From CPC320 sp002684375 (GTDB lineage: Bacteria > Pseudomonadota > Alphaproteobacteria > Rhodobacterales > Rhodobacteraceae), in the NCBI GenBank assembly GCA_965662545.1, contig CBFIHZ010000025.1:1-58545 (forward strand): a DNA stretch of 58,545 nucleotides. The letters are read 5' to 3'. A model generated the notes under the pieces. That model was not told where the DNA came from and made no database searches. It was given only the letters and a program-made list of their open reading frames with translations. Position 1 is the stretch's first letter, and every line of letters begins with the position of its first letter. This document shows positions 18,474-26,843 of the stretch, piece after piece. The translations under genes and the position numbers were made by a program.

Positions 18474-18489
18474 ATATTTCTAGAAATAT
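18474..18489. promoter_or_regulatory. Perfect palindrome overlapping the ArsR start codon (operator)
   Basis: ATATTTCTAGAAATAT is a perfect 16-bp inverted repeat, 15 bp after a TTGACA and running into the ATG of the ArsR gene at 18488. ArsR/SmtB repressors bind AT-rich inverted repeats over their own promoters, so this is very likely the autoregulatory operator. Confidence 0.7.
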
Positions 18490-18832
18490 GAAAATGAATG
18501 CAGCAGACCCGCTTGATCTTGAAATTGCCGCCTCCAGCTTTGCCGCTTTGGGATCGGAGCAGCGTCTCACAGTGCTGCGGGTTCTGGTGCGCGCAGGGCC
18601 CGCGGGTCTTAGCATTGGCGCTTTGGGCACGCGCAGTGGTGTCACAGGCTCAACACTGACGCACCATATGAAAATTTTATCCAGTGCGGGGTTGGTGTCG
18701 CAAACCCGCCAAGGCCGTTCAATCATCTGCGCCGCCGTGGCCTATGACCAGTTGCACAATCTGGCAGATTTTCTTGTAAACGCCTGCTGCGCCGATGCCA
18801 GCGAAGCCGAAAAGAGCCATGATCATGGATGA
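18488..18832 (+). CDS. ArsR/SmtB family transcriptional regulator
   Basis: A 114-residue winged-helix regulator. The core is typical: FAALGSEQRLTVLRVLVRAG (helices 1-2), SIGALGTRSGVTGSTLTHHMKILSSAGLV (recognition helix region) and the wing SQTRQGRSIICAAV. Possible sensor residues are a cysteine in the wing (IICAA), the CC pair in the last helix (NACCADAS) and a C-terminal HDH. It probably represses itself and the downstream permease until it binds a metal(loid) or reactive sulfur species. The ORF overlaps the permease start by 8 bp. The start at 18488 lies within the palindromic operator; a second ATG two codons later is possible. Confidence 0.88.
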   Translation: MKMNAADPLDLEIAASSFAALGSEQRLTVLRVLVRAGPAGLSIGALGTRSGVTGSTLTHHMKILSSAGLVSQTRQGRSIICAAVAYDQLHNLADFLVNACCADASEAEKSHDHG

Positions 18833-19856
18833 CGCGTCCAGCAATCATCCACGATCCCCTTTCCTGTGGCGCGATCGCGTTTGGACGGCTATCGTCGGGT
18901 GCTTTTTGCTATTGGCACTGTTTGATTACGATCAACTCATCCCAACCCTGCAGTTCAGCGCCAGTGCCTTACTTGGCACAGCGCCGTTTATTTTATTTGC
19001 GATCACGGCAGTTGGCGTTCTCAAAGCGTCCGGGGCCGAAACAATGATTGCCAAGGCTTTTGTGGGCAGTGAACTTCGGATGATTGTCTTTGCCGCTCTG
19101 CTGGGGGGACTATCGCCGTTTTGTTCTTGCGAAGTAATCCCTTTCATCGCAGCCCTGCTGTCACTGGGCATCCCGCTCAGCGCCGTGATGGCGTTCTGGC
19201 TCGCCTCCCCCTTGATGGACCCGGCCATGTTTTTGATCACCTCGGGCACATTGGGGTGGGATTTTGCAGTGGCCAAAGCCATGGCAGCCATTGCAATCGG
19301 TGTGTTTGGCGGGCTGACAAGCATGGCGCTTTCAGGGTCTTTGCTGCTGCAAAATCCACTGCGAGTGACGCCAACCCAATCAGGGTGCTGCGGGGGGCAA
19401 ACACCTTTTCAAGGACAGCCGCTCTGGTTATTTTGGCGCATCTCAGAACGCCGGAACACCTTTATCACCACAGTCTCCAGCAATGGTGTGTTCTTGTTTA
19501 AATGGCTGTCCTTGGCTTATGTGCTTGAGGCGTTGATGTTGCACTATATGCCTGCGGGCTGGATTGCCGGGGCGTTGGGTGGCGACAGTCTGGGCACGAT
19601 TGCGCTTGCAGCGCTTGTTGGTGTGCCAGCCTATTTGAACGGCTATGCGGCAATACCTTTGGTGGATGCGATGCTCACACAAGGGATGAGCCCGGGTGCG
19701 GCGATGAGTTTCATTATTGCAGGCGGTGTCACCTGCATTCCTGCCGCAGTAGCGGTCTGGGCACTGGTCAAACCCAAGGTTTTCATCGCCTATCTGGTCT
19801 ATGCCGCCATAGGTGCGGTTTGCGCAGGCATAACTTGGCAAGCCATCAGCTTATAG
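18825..19856 (+). CDS. Permease of the UPF0718/ArsP-like family with cysteine motifs
   Basis: A 343-residue integral membrane protein with about eight to nine transmembrane helices in two inverted halves. Diagnostic elements are SPFCSCEVIPF in the first half, a cytoplasmic-loop cluster SGCCGGQ, and the pseudo-repeat GVPAYLNGYAAIPLV in the second half. Relatives export organoarsenicals (ArsP) or other thiophilic compounds, and the cysteine motifs suit a soft-metal or metalloid substrate. The start at 18825 is chosen because AAAGAG lies 8 nt upstream. It is coupled to the ArsR gene. The substrate is inferred. Confidence 0.8.
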   Translation: MDDASSNHPRSPFLWRDRVWTAIVGCFLLLALFDYDQLIPTLQFSASALLGTAPFILFAITAVGVLKASGAETMIAKAFVGSELRMIVFAALLGGLSPFCSCEVIPFIAALLSLGIPLSAVMAFWLASPLMDPAMFLITSGTLGWDFAVAKAMAAIAIGVFGGLTSMALSGSLLLQNPLRVTPTQSGCCGGQTPFQGQPLWLFWRISERRNTFITTVSSNGVFLFKWLSLAYVLEALMLHYMPAGWIAGALGGDSLGTIALAALVGVPAYLNGYAAIPLVDAMLTQGMSPGAAMSFIIAGGVTCIPAAVAVWALVKPKVFIAYLVYAAIGAVCAGITWQAISL

Positions 19857-19857
19857 C

Positions 19858-19894
19858 TTGTCCGACTGCCGGACAATTCCGTCACAGCTGTGAC
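19858..19894. terminator. Hairpin plus 14-bp palindrome between convergent genes
   Basis: TTGTCCG-ACTGC-CGGACAA (19858-19876) forms a perfect 7-bp stem directly after the permease stop. It is followed at 19881-19894 by GTCACAGCTGTGAC, a perfect palindrome. Both lie between the convergent permease and antiporter transcripts. No long T-run follows, so a terminator role is plausible but not certain; the palindrome could also bind a regulator. Confidence 0.45.
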
Positions 19895-19945
19895 AATAGT
19901 CGTCTGACATCCGCGCCCAAACCGCGTGTTAAAAAGAGACCGGGC

Positions 19946-21649
19946 TCAAACGATAAAGTTCACTAGCAGCGTTACCCCTAAAAGAACCGCTACCCAAAGC
20001 ACCATAGAGCCGGACCGCATCACCCGCGCCACGCCTGTCTCGGGGCCATGCAGACGGTACAAAAGCGATATCAAACCGGCCAACCGGCGCTCGACATATC
20101 CAGCTACCGATGTCCAAATCTGCCCAGCAGCCCCGGACATCCGCGCGATCACCTGCGGCAAAAACCGGCGGTATATCCAATCCGTATCGAGATTGATTGC
20201 CCTAATTTCCGGCGGATGAATACCCGTGCGCATCAATACTGCAAAAGCCAATAACGCAAAGCATAAAAGCTGCAATTGCCCTACCACATGGCTGGTGGTG
20301 TAGGGATGAAACTCAACTTCATAGGGCAGAAGCGCATACAAAGGTTCGGGATAGATCCCAATCGCAACGCAGAAAAACGCGGTAATTCCCATCGCCATCT
20401 GCATATGGGCCGGTGCCTCTTTCGGGCGCAATCCGCTGTCGTGAGCAAAAAATGTGAAATACGGAATTTTGATGCCCGAATGGGAAAGTACACCCGCCGA
20501 GGCAAACACCAGTACCGCCCAGATGACGGGATAATGCTCGACCGCGGTGGCGTCCAAAATCAGCGATTTGGTGACAAATCCCGAAAACAGCGGAAAGGCC
20601 GAAATCGACGCAGCGCCTATCAGACAGAAGGTCGCCGTGCGCGGCATGGTTCGGTAAAGGCCGCCAAGTTCCGAGGCTTTTGATGTGCCCGTGCGAAACA
20701 ACACCGCCCCAACGCTCATGAACAACAAAGCCTTGTACAGGATATGCGCAAACGCATGTGATGCAGTACCATTTAACGCCAGTTCCGTACCAACGCCAAT
20801 GCCCACCACCATAAAGCCCAACTGGTTGTTCAAGCTATAGGCCAAAACGCGGCGAAGATCGTTTTCAATCTCGGCAAAGAATATCGGAAACAACGTCATC
20901 ACCGCACCGATATAAATCAAGATCTCGGTCCCGGCAAAGCCGCGCGCCAGGGCATAAACCGCCAGCTTTGTGGTAAAGGCCGATAGGATCACCGTTCCAG
21001 TAACAGTGGCCGCAGGATAGCTGTCCTGCAGCCAGTTGTGCAAAAGCGGAAAGGCGCATTTCATCCCGAACGATAAGAAAATCAGCCAGGTCCCCAGCGA
21101 GCCAAGCGTCATTGTCTGGAACGCGATCGATCCAGTTTCACGAAACAGTAAAGCCGTCCCGGCCAATAAAATTACACCTGACGTGATCTGGATGATAAGA
21201 TAGCGCAGACCTGTGTGATAGGCCGCCTCGGTGCGCCGCGCCCAGATCAGGAAAACCGACGCAATTGCCGTGCCTTCCCAATAGAAAAACAACGTCACCA
21301 GATCCCCGGCGAACACCGCCCCAATTGCAGAACCTGCATAGAACAGGGCGGCCAATTGCTGGACGGTATCACGGACATGCCACGCATAAAGATTGCCCAA
21401 AAATGCCGCAAGGCAGAAGATAAGCCCGAACACGCGAGAAAGTTTATCCACCCGCATCATATCAAGCGTCATGCCCAGAAACTGGACTTGGGCAAACGTG
21501 CCTTCTGGTAGGGTCCAAATCTGCCAACCCGCAACCAACGGCACCAACAGCAATAGCACTGCCCGCAGCATCCCCACCGGCAGAGCCAACAGCAGCGGCG
21601 CCGCTGCCAGAAACAAAAAGGCTGTGGGCATCATATCAAGCGCCATCAT
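19946..21649 (-). CDS. Mrp-type antiporter, third MrpD/NuoL-like proton-conducting subunit
   Basis: A 567-residue polytopic protein of the proton-translocating NADH-quinone oxidoreductase family, with about 14 transmembrane helices. The conserved glutamate-containing helix (FYWEGTAIASVFLIW), the CAFPLLHNWLQDSYPAA block in place of the usual PFHxWLPxA, and the FTTKLAVYALARGF helix with its lysine are visible. It is the most divergent of three such subunits in the cluster and the last gene of the operon. The start at 21649 has GAAGG 6 nt upstream and overlaps the preceding gene by 14 bp. It may take the role of the missing N-terminal half of MrpA. Confidence 0.85.
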   Translation of the reverse strand: MMALDMMPTAFLFLAAAPLLLALPVGMLRAVLLLLVPLVAGWQIWTLPEGTFAQVQFLGMTLDMMRVDKLSRVFGLIFCLAAFLGNLYAWHVRDTVQQLAALFYAGSAIGAVFAGDLVTLFFYWEGTAIASVFLIWARRTEAAYHTGLRYLIIQITSGVILLAGTALLFRETGSIAFQTMTLGSLGTWLIFLSFGMKCAFPLLHNWLQDSYPAATVTGTVILSAFTTKLAVYALARGFAGTEILIYIGAVMTLFPIFFAEIENDLRRVLAYSLNNQLGFMVVGIGVGTELALNGTASHAFAHILYKALLFMSVGAVLFRTGTSKASELGGLYRTMPRTATFCLIGAASISAFPLFSGFVTKSLILDATAVEHYPVIWAVLVFASAGVLSHSGIKIPYFTFFAHDSGLRPKEAPAHMQMAMGITAFFCVAIGIYPEPLYALLPYEVEFHPYTTSHVVGQLQLLCFALLAFAVLMRTGIHPPEIRAINLDTDWIYRRFLPQVIARMSGAAGQIWTSVAGYVERRLAGLISLLYRLHGPETGVARVMRSGSMVLWVAVLLGVTLLVNFIV

Positions 21650-21986
21650 GATCGACCTTCTCAAGCTGCGCTGCGGGATAATCTTCGCTGTCTACTGCCG
21701 CTTTGCCATAATAATTTTCGGGCCGCTTAATAAAAATACGCAGAGTTTTTGCCGCCAGAATAAGCGCCGTAAACATGATAAAGCCGTAAATAGCATAAAA
21801 GCCCGGTACGTTTTCAACCGCGAAATGCCCATGTTTGTGATAGGTGAAATCTGCCACAAACAAGACGCCGCACAGCACCACAAGCGCCCAGAAAATCCGG
21901 TCGCCGCTGCCCGGCCTGTCAACCCAGCCCAGGATACGGCCCAAAACAGGATGGGTGTCGGTGTTTTCGCTCGGGGATTGTGCCAT
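21636..21986 (-). CDS. Small membrane protein of the antiporter cluster, unknown function
   Basis: A 116-residue protein with two predicted transmembrane helices (about 29-47 and 65-82) flanked by hydrophilic, acidic ends. A histidine pair (YHKHGHFAVENVPGFYAIYG) lies between them. I do not know a named family. It is embedded between two D-type subunits and overlaps the downstream one, so it is probably an accessory subunit of the same complex. Confidence 0.75.
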   Translation of the reverse strand: MAQSPSENTDTHPVLGRILGWVDRPGSGDRIFWALVVLCGVLFVADFTYHKHGHFAVENVPGFYAIYGFIMFTALILAAKTLRIFIKRPENYYGKAAVDSEDYPAAQLEKVDHDGA

Positions 21987-21996
21987 TAGCCTCTCC

Positions 21997-23469
21997 TCAG
22001 TTCAACATGACAATCGGCATCAGAAACGCCTGAATATGCCCAGCATAGAAAAACAGCACCACACAACCAAACGCCGTGATTGCCGGTGGAAGCCAGACCA
22101 AGGTCGGGCTCTCCGCGATTTGTACTGTCTCTGGCGCATCCGGGGCGCGCAGGAAAAACCCCTTGCCGATAAGCGGCATCAGATAGGCCACATTCAACAA
22201 AGAACTGACCAGCAACACGCCAATCATGATCCACTGCCCGGTATCCGCCGCCCCCACAATCAACAGCCATTTGCTCCAAGAACCACCCAGCGGCGGCAGG
22301 CCAATGATCGACAGGGCTCCGATCAAAAATGCGCCAAATGTAATCGGCATCGCCCGCCCAAGACCGGTCATCTGACTGATATCGGTCTTATGCGTGGCGA
22401 CATAAATTGATCCCGCGCACATGAACAAGGTGATCTTGCCCATCGCGTGCATGACAACATGCAAACCGCCACCCAGCACCCCCATAGAGCTGGCCAAAGC
22501 CACACCAAGCGTAATATAGGACAACTGGCTGATGGTCGAATACGCCAACCGCGCCTTGAGATTATCTTTGGTCAACGCCACCACAGAAGAGGCAATGATC
22601 GAAAAAGCCGCCAGCCACATCAACCAAACCGAAGCGCCTGTCGCCGCCAAAAAATCAATACCAAAAATATAGATGCCAACCTTGAGCATGGTAAACACAC
22701 CGGCTTTGACCACTGCCACCGCATGCAACAGCGCACTGACCGGCGTCGGGGCCACCATCGCCGCTGGCAGCCAACGGTGGAACGGCATCAAGGCGGCCTT
22801 ACCAATACCGAACGCGTAGAGTGCCAGCAGGACCGCAACCATTGGCCCGGCGATATGACCCTCAAGAATTCCACCTTTGGTGAAATCAAGCGTTCCCGCC
22901 ACCGCATAGGTCCATACAACTGCCACAAGTTGCAGCCCGATCGAAGTGCCTATGAGAATGCCCAGATACGTCCGTGCGCCGCTGACCGCGGCGCTGGTGC
23001 CCTTATGGGCCACCAGCGGATAGGTCGACAGTGTCAGCGCCTCATAAAACAAGAACAGCGTGAACATGTTATCGGCAAAGGCGATCCCCATAACAGAGAA
23101 AATCGCAAAGCAAAAACAGGCAAAAAATCGAGCATGATCGCTCTCCTTATTGCCGCGCATATATCCCACGCCATAGACATGCGTGGTAATCCACAGCCCC
23201 GAGGCCAACAGCGCAAACATCAGCCCGAGCGGCTCAACCGAAAAGGCCAAATTAAGGCCACCCAACACCTCGAACAAAACAAAGGCCTCAGTGGTGCCAT
23301 TGCCTTCGTTGTATAAAATTGTCAGCACCGCGCCAAAGGTCGCAAGTGCCGCTAAAAACGTCAGCCCATCACGCAGATCCGGGCTGTTGCGCAACACCAG
23401 ATTGATCACAACCGCGAGCGCGGGGATCAGCATAGTCAACATAAGTGCGGTGGAGGTTTCCATAATCAT
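21997..23469 (-). CDS. Mrp-type antiporter, second MrpD-like subunit
   Basis: A 490-residue NuoL/M/N-like membrane subunit. Motifs seen: FYEALTLSTYPLV (conserved Glu), ALMPFHRWLPAAMVAPTPVSALLHAVAVVKAG (His/Lys channel segment) and LAYSTISQLSYITLG. It contributes a proton or cation channel to the complex. The start at 23469 has AGGGC upstream. It lies 7 bp after the first MrpD subunit on the minus strand. Confidence 0.9.
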   Translation of the reverse strand: MIMETSTALMLTMLIPALAVVINLVLRNSPDLRDGLTFLAALATFGAVLTILYNEGNGTTEAFVLFEVLGGLNLAFSVEPLGLMFALLASGLWITTHVYGVGYMRGNKESDHARFFACFCFAIFSVMGIAFADNMFTLFLFYEALTLSTYPLVAHKGTSAAVSGARTYLGILIGTSIGLQLVAVVWTYAVAGTLDFTKGGILEGHIAGPMVAVLLALYAFGIGKAALMPFHRWLPAAMVAPTPVSALLHAVAVVKAGVFTMLKVGIYIFGIDFLAATGASVWLMWLAAFSIIASSVVALTKDNLKARLAYSTISQLSYITLGVALASSMGVLGGGLHVVMHAMGKITLFMCAGSIYVATHKTDISQMTGLGRAMPITFGAFLIGALSIIGLPPLGGSWSKWLLIVGAADTGQWIMIGVLLVSSLLNVAYLMPLIGKGFFLRAPDAPETVQIAESPTLVWLPPAITAFGCVVLFFYAGHIQAFLMPIVMLN

Positions 23470-23476
23470 AATTGCC

Positions 23477-25003
23477 CTAATGCACTGCCACAGAACCCGA
23501 CAGTAGGCCCTGCGCCGCAGATCGTGACGCGCTCAGTGTGATGTCGGTATCAAAGCCAAAATAAAGACAGGCACCCGCCATAATCCAAAGCGGCAAAAGC
23601 ATGCCCATCGGGACCTCTTGCGGGGTTTTACCCTCTGCCGGCTGGCTCAAATACAAGGCCTCAATCAAACGCCAGACGTAAATCACCGCCAGTAACGATG
23701 AGGCCACGACCAATAGCGCCACAATCCACCATCCCCGATCAAGGGCAGCCTCGATCAGCAACCACTTGCTGATGAAACCAGCCGTGCCTGGAATGCCAAC
23801 CAAAGACAGCGCCGCAACCACGACCGCAGCGCTGGTCCAGGGCATGGTTTTACCTGCACCACTGAGTTGGCTATAAAATCCACCGCCCACCTGCATCACA
23901 TAACAACCCACCCCCATAAACAGCGCTGCCTTGGTGATGCCATGATTGAAAAGATGGACAATTGTCGCCATCAGGCCAGTTTCGGAAAAAAATGTGATGC
24001 CCAATAGCATATAGCCAATCTGCGCCACACTTGAATAAGCCAGCATGCGCTTGAGATCCCGCTGAAAGACCGCGCTTAGCGAAGCGGCAAACATCGCCAT
24101 AATGGCAAAGGGCAGAATGATCACCTCCAGCGTTATGCCGTCGTCTAAAAACGCTGGTTGAAAAACCGTAAACATGAAACGCAAAAGGACATATATCGCC
24201 ATTTTAGTCGCTGTAGCGGCCAGAAAGGCCGTGACCACAGACGGCGCAAAAGTATAGGCGTTGGGCAGCCAGAAATGCAGCGGATAAATCGCCGCCTTCA
24301 ACCCTATGCCGACAACGATAAAGGCAAAGGCCGCCTGCACCGTCCGATTGTCGCCCTGACCTTCCAACCGCACGGCGAGATCAGCCATATTCAGTGTGCC
24401 AGTTGTCATGTAAAGAAAACCGATCCCGATGACAAAAAACGTCGCCCCGATGGTGCCCATAATCAGATAATTATACGCCGAACTCAACGCCCGCTTATCG
24501 CGCGACGCGCCTTGCGCGATCAGAACATAGGTCGACAGCGAGGAAATCTCCAAAAACACAAAGACGTTAAACGCATCCCCGGTAATCACCACCCCAAGCA
24601 ACCCAGTCAGGCACAACATGAACAAGGCATAAAAAAGCGTATGCTTGCGTGGCGGCAATTCGACAGACAGGCTGGCGCGGGCAAACGGCAATACCACGCT
24701 GCTGATCCCAGAAATCAACAGCAAGACAAATGCATTGGTGGCGTCGACACGATATTCGATTCCAAGCGGCGGCGCCCACCCCCCGATATGATATGAGATC
24801 ACGTCCCCGTCGATCACCTGGCCCAACAGCAGGACAGCAATCGCGAAAGACGCGATACTGCTGGCAAAAGCAATCGGCCAAGCCAAAGAACGGCTGCCAA
24901 TGAAAACGATCAAAGGAGCGGCGACAAACGGCACCAAGACCTGCAGGATCGGCAGCTGTTCAGTCAGCGTCATCGACACATGATTTAGCCCATCACCTGC
25001 CAT
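23477..25003 (-). CDS. mnhD: Mrp-type antiporter, MrpD subunit
   Basis: A 508-residue polytopic subunit, the closest of the three to classical MrpD: FVFLEISSLSTYVLIA (Glu), AIYPLHFWLPNAYTFAPSVVTAFLAATATKMAIYVLLR (Lys helix) and LAYSSVAQIGYMLLG. Its ATG overlaps the stop of the C subunit (TTGATGG context), which supports 25003 over a TTG one codon upstream. It catalyses ion translocation in a monovalent cation/proton antiporter complex. Confidence 0.92.
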   Translation of the reverse strand: MAGDGLNHVSMTLTEQLPILQVLVPFVAAPLIVFIGSRSLAWPIAFASSIASFAIAVLLLGQVIDGDVISYHIGGWAPPLGIEYRVDATNAFVLLLISGISSVVLPFARASLSVELPPRKHTLFYALFMLCLTGLLGVVITGDAFNVFVFLEISSLSTYVLIAQGASRDKRALSSAYNYLIMGTIGATFFVIGIGFLYMTTGTLNMADLAVRLEGQGDNRTVQAAFAFIVVGIGLKAAIYPLHFWLPNAYTFAPSVVTAFLAATATKMAIYVLLRFMFTVFQPAFLDDGITLEVIILPFAIMAMFAASLSAVFQRDLKRMLAYSSVAQIGYMLLGITFFSETGLMATIVHLFNHGITKAALFMGVGCYVMQVGGGFYSQLSGAGKTMPWTSAAVVVAALSLVGIPGTAGFISKWLLIEAALDRGWWIVALLVVASSLLAVIYVWRLIEALYLSQPAEGKTPQEVPMGMLLPLWIMAGACLYFGFDTDITLSASRSAAQGLLSGSVAVH

Positions 25004-25437
25004 CAAGCCTGCCTCCCTGACTGCGCGTCATGATAAGCGATTTCGGCCAGTGCCATGTCGTGCTCGATCTCTTCGATCCGGTCTTCTTCGATGGTGTCAA
25101 ATTCCTCGCGAATACGTACAATTAACGCCAGCCCCAGTGATGTGGTGGCAATCCCAACCACAATAGCGGTTAGGATCAGCACATGCGGCAGCGGGTTTGA
25201 ATAGATTACCGCCGGATCAATTTGCATATCTAACGGAAAAATAGGGGCCGTACCGCCGCTGATTTTACCCACCGAGATGTACAGCATAAACACCGACACC
25301 TGAAAAATGTTCAAGCCAACGATTTTTTTTACCAAATTGCCTTTTGCAATCACGATATAAAGCCCAGTCATCATTAAAATAACAAACAGCCAATAGTTCA
25401 CATGGCCTAAAATAAATTCTGTGGTCATTGGATCCAT
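25003..25437 (-). CDS. mnhC: Mrp-type antiporter subunit C (NuoK-like)
   Basis: A 144-residue NuoK-like protein with three transmembrane helices and the typical NPLPHVLILTAIVVGIATTSLGLAL block containing the conserved region of MrpC. A charged C-terminal tail rich in E and D extends after residue 115. The ATG at 25437 lies 8 nt after GAGGAG and overlaps the end of the B-subunit gene by a few bases; a GTG at 25446 is too close to that site. Confidence 0.92.
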   Translation of the reverse strand: MDPMTTEFILGHVNYWLFVILMMTGLYIVIAKGNLVKKIVGLNIFQVSVFMLYISVGKISGGTAPIFPLDMQIDPAVIYSNPLPHVLILTAIVVGIATTSLGLALIVRIREEFDTIEEDRIEEIEHDMALAEIAYHDAQSGRQA

Positions 25438-25439
25438 GC

Positions 25440-25880
25440 TCACCACTCCTCATCATTGAGGATCGGTGTGCGGGCAGCAAAGGCATAATAAATCGCCACC
25501 ATAACGCCAGTAACAGTGATCCCCACACCGGCCTCAACAATCAAAATACCCAAATGTTGACCATGCTCGGGATGGTGCGGGCTGAGAGCCGTATAGTCGA
25601 GATAGGCATATCCTCTGAAAAGACTATAAATACCGGTGCCAGCATAGAGTAGGACGCCCAGCGCCAGCAACTTATGGACAAGCCAAGGCGGAAACACCAA
25701 CTGCAGTTTTTCAAGGCTGAAAATCACCCCGTAGATAATGAACCCTGAGGCCATGATCACCCCGGCCTGAAAGCCCCCCCCGGGCGAGTAATCCCCATGA
25801 AACTGAACATAAAGGGCAAATAAGAAAATGGTGCCAACCAACATCTTGGTGATCACGCGTAAAATGAGATGATGGCGCAT
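25440..25880 (-). CDS. mnhB: Mrp-type antiporter subunit B (MnhB domain)
   Basis: A 146-residue membrane protein with four helices. It carries the MnhB-domain signature: LYVQFHGDYSPGGGFQAGVIMASGFI, then a final helix with VEAGVGITVTGVMVAIYYAFA. The start overlaps the stop of the DUF4040 gene by a base, and GGAACAGG precedes it. It is a structural subunit of the antiporter. Confidence 0.92.
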   Translation of the reverse strand: MRHHLILRVITKMLVGTIFLFALYVQFHGDYSPGGGFQAGVIMASGFIIYGVIFSLEKLQLVFPPWLVHKLLALGVLLYAGTGIYSLFRGYAYLDYTALSPHHPEHGQHLGILIVEAGVGITVTGVMVAIYYAFAARTPILNDEEW

Positions 25881-26458
25881 CAGACCTGTTCCTTTCGGTC
25901 GTGCTCCGGCTCCGACGGATCGTCATCACGCCGGCGGCGCCGCAATCCACTGATTAACAACATAACGCCAATCCCAGCAGCAAAGACAACGGCCGTTTCG
26001 CCCAGCGTATCATAGCCGCGGTAACTGGCTAAAATCGCCGTGACTGCATTGGGCACACCAACTTCATCCGGAATACGCACCAGATAATCAGGTCCAACAT
26101 GAATCTGAGCCGGCGCATCAACCGAGCCAAAGTTAGGCATATCAAGCGTGCCATAAATCAATGCCGCCCCCGTCAGGCATACCACGATGAACGGTATGAA
26201 AGACGAGCGCGGAGACGGGGTCTCAAACCGCGCGGTCAGCGAAAGCGTGCCCAACATCAGCACCGTCGAGATACCCGCGCCAACAGCCGCCTCGGTAAAA
26301 GCCACATCAACCGCATCAAGCGTGACAAAAAGCAAAGCCGACAAAAAGCTGAATACCCCTGACAACATCACGGTCGCAAACAGACTGCGGGTGCGGATCA
26401 CGGCAAATGCGGTCGCCGCAAGCATTGTGAAGAGCGTAATATTTATCAGAGTTTCGAT
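25880..26458 (-). CDS. Mrp-type antiporter DUF4040/MbhD-MbhE-like subunit, probable non-AUG start
   Basis: This is the equivalent of the C-terminal part of MrpA: an MbhD-like DUF4040 domain with TEAAVGAGISTVLMLGTLSLTA, and an MbhE/MrpB-N-like segment NAVTAILASYRGYDTLGETAVVFAA with a basic tail. The first ATG (26425) would cut the first transmembrane helix and has no ribosome-binding site. In frame, an ATC at 26456-26458 sits 5 nt after GGGTAGG and gives an N-terminus xETLINITLFTMLAA that restores the helix, for 192 codons. An in-frame TAG just upstream excludes a longer form. I therefore annotate from the ATC, with the ATG form (181 aa) as alternative. Confidence 0.8.
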   Translation of the reverse strand: METLINITLFTMLAATAFAVIRTRSLFATVMLSGVFSFLSALLFVTLDAVDVAFTEAAVGAGISTVLMLGTLSLTARFETPSPRSSFIPFIVVCLTGAALIYGTLDMPNFGSVDAPAQIHVGPDYLVRIPDEVGVPNAVTAILASYRGYDTLGETAVVFAAGIGVMLLISGLRRRRRDDDPSEPEHDRKEQV

Positions 26459-26495
26459 GAGAGCCTACCCGTTCGTTGAATATTGTGCCACATTG

Positions 26496-26843
26496 TTAGG
26501 ATTGAGTTTCCGGCTCGGCGCCAGTGAGACCCGGAGCTTCCTTGGGCCGCAAGCCCGACACAAGGGCCGCGTTTGCAACCGCATGAGTTGAGGTCGGGCC
26601 TGTGATGAACAAAAACAGACCAATAAGCAGCAGTTTAACTGTAATAAGGGTCAGCCCCGCTTGCAAAGCCATACCGAGAAGCAGCAGGATTACACCAGCT
26701 GAGTCGCTGATGGATGCGGCGTGTAAACGTGCCCAGAAATCTGGAAATCGATAGATGCCGACCGCTCCAACCACCGCAAAAAAAGACCCTGACAGGATCA
26801 AAACCCAGCTCAGTATTTCAATAAAAAGTGCTGGCATACTCAT
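26496..26843 (-). CDS. mnhG: Mrp-type antiporter subunit G
   Basis: A 115-residue protein with three transmembrane helices and the family block FFAVVGAVGIYRFPDFWARLHAASI. A polar C-terminal tail follows ITGPTSTHAVANAA. The start overlaps the stop of the F gene (ATGA). It is a small subunit needed for assembly of Mrp antiporters. Confidence 0.93.
   Translation of the reverse strand: MSMPALFIEILSWVLILSGSFFAVVGAVGIYRFPDFWARLHAASISDSAGVILLLLGMALQAGLTLITVKLLLIGLFLFITGPTSTHAVANAALVSGLRPKEAPGLTGAEPETQS

Noticed and set aside
22447..23316. 289-codon plus-strand frame opposite the second MrpD-like subunit
   Set aside because: Rich in H, R and Q, as expected from the complement of a membrane protein gene; no motif and no start site.
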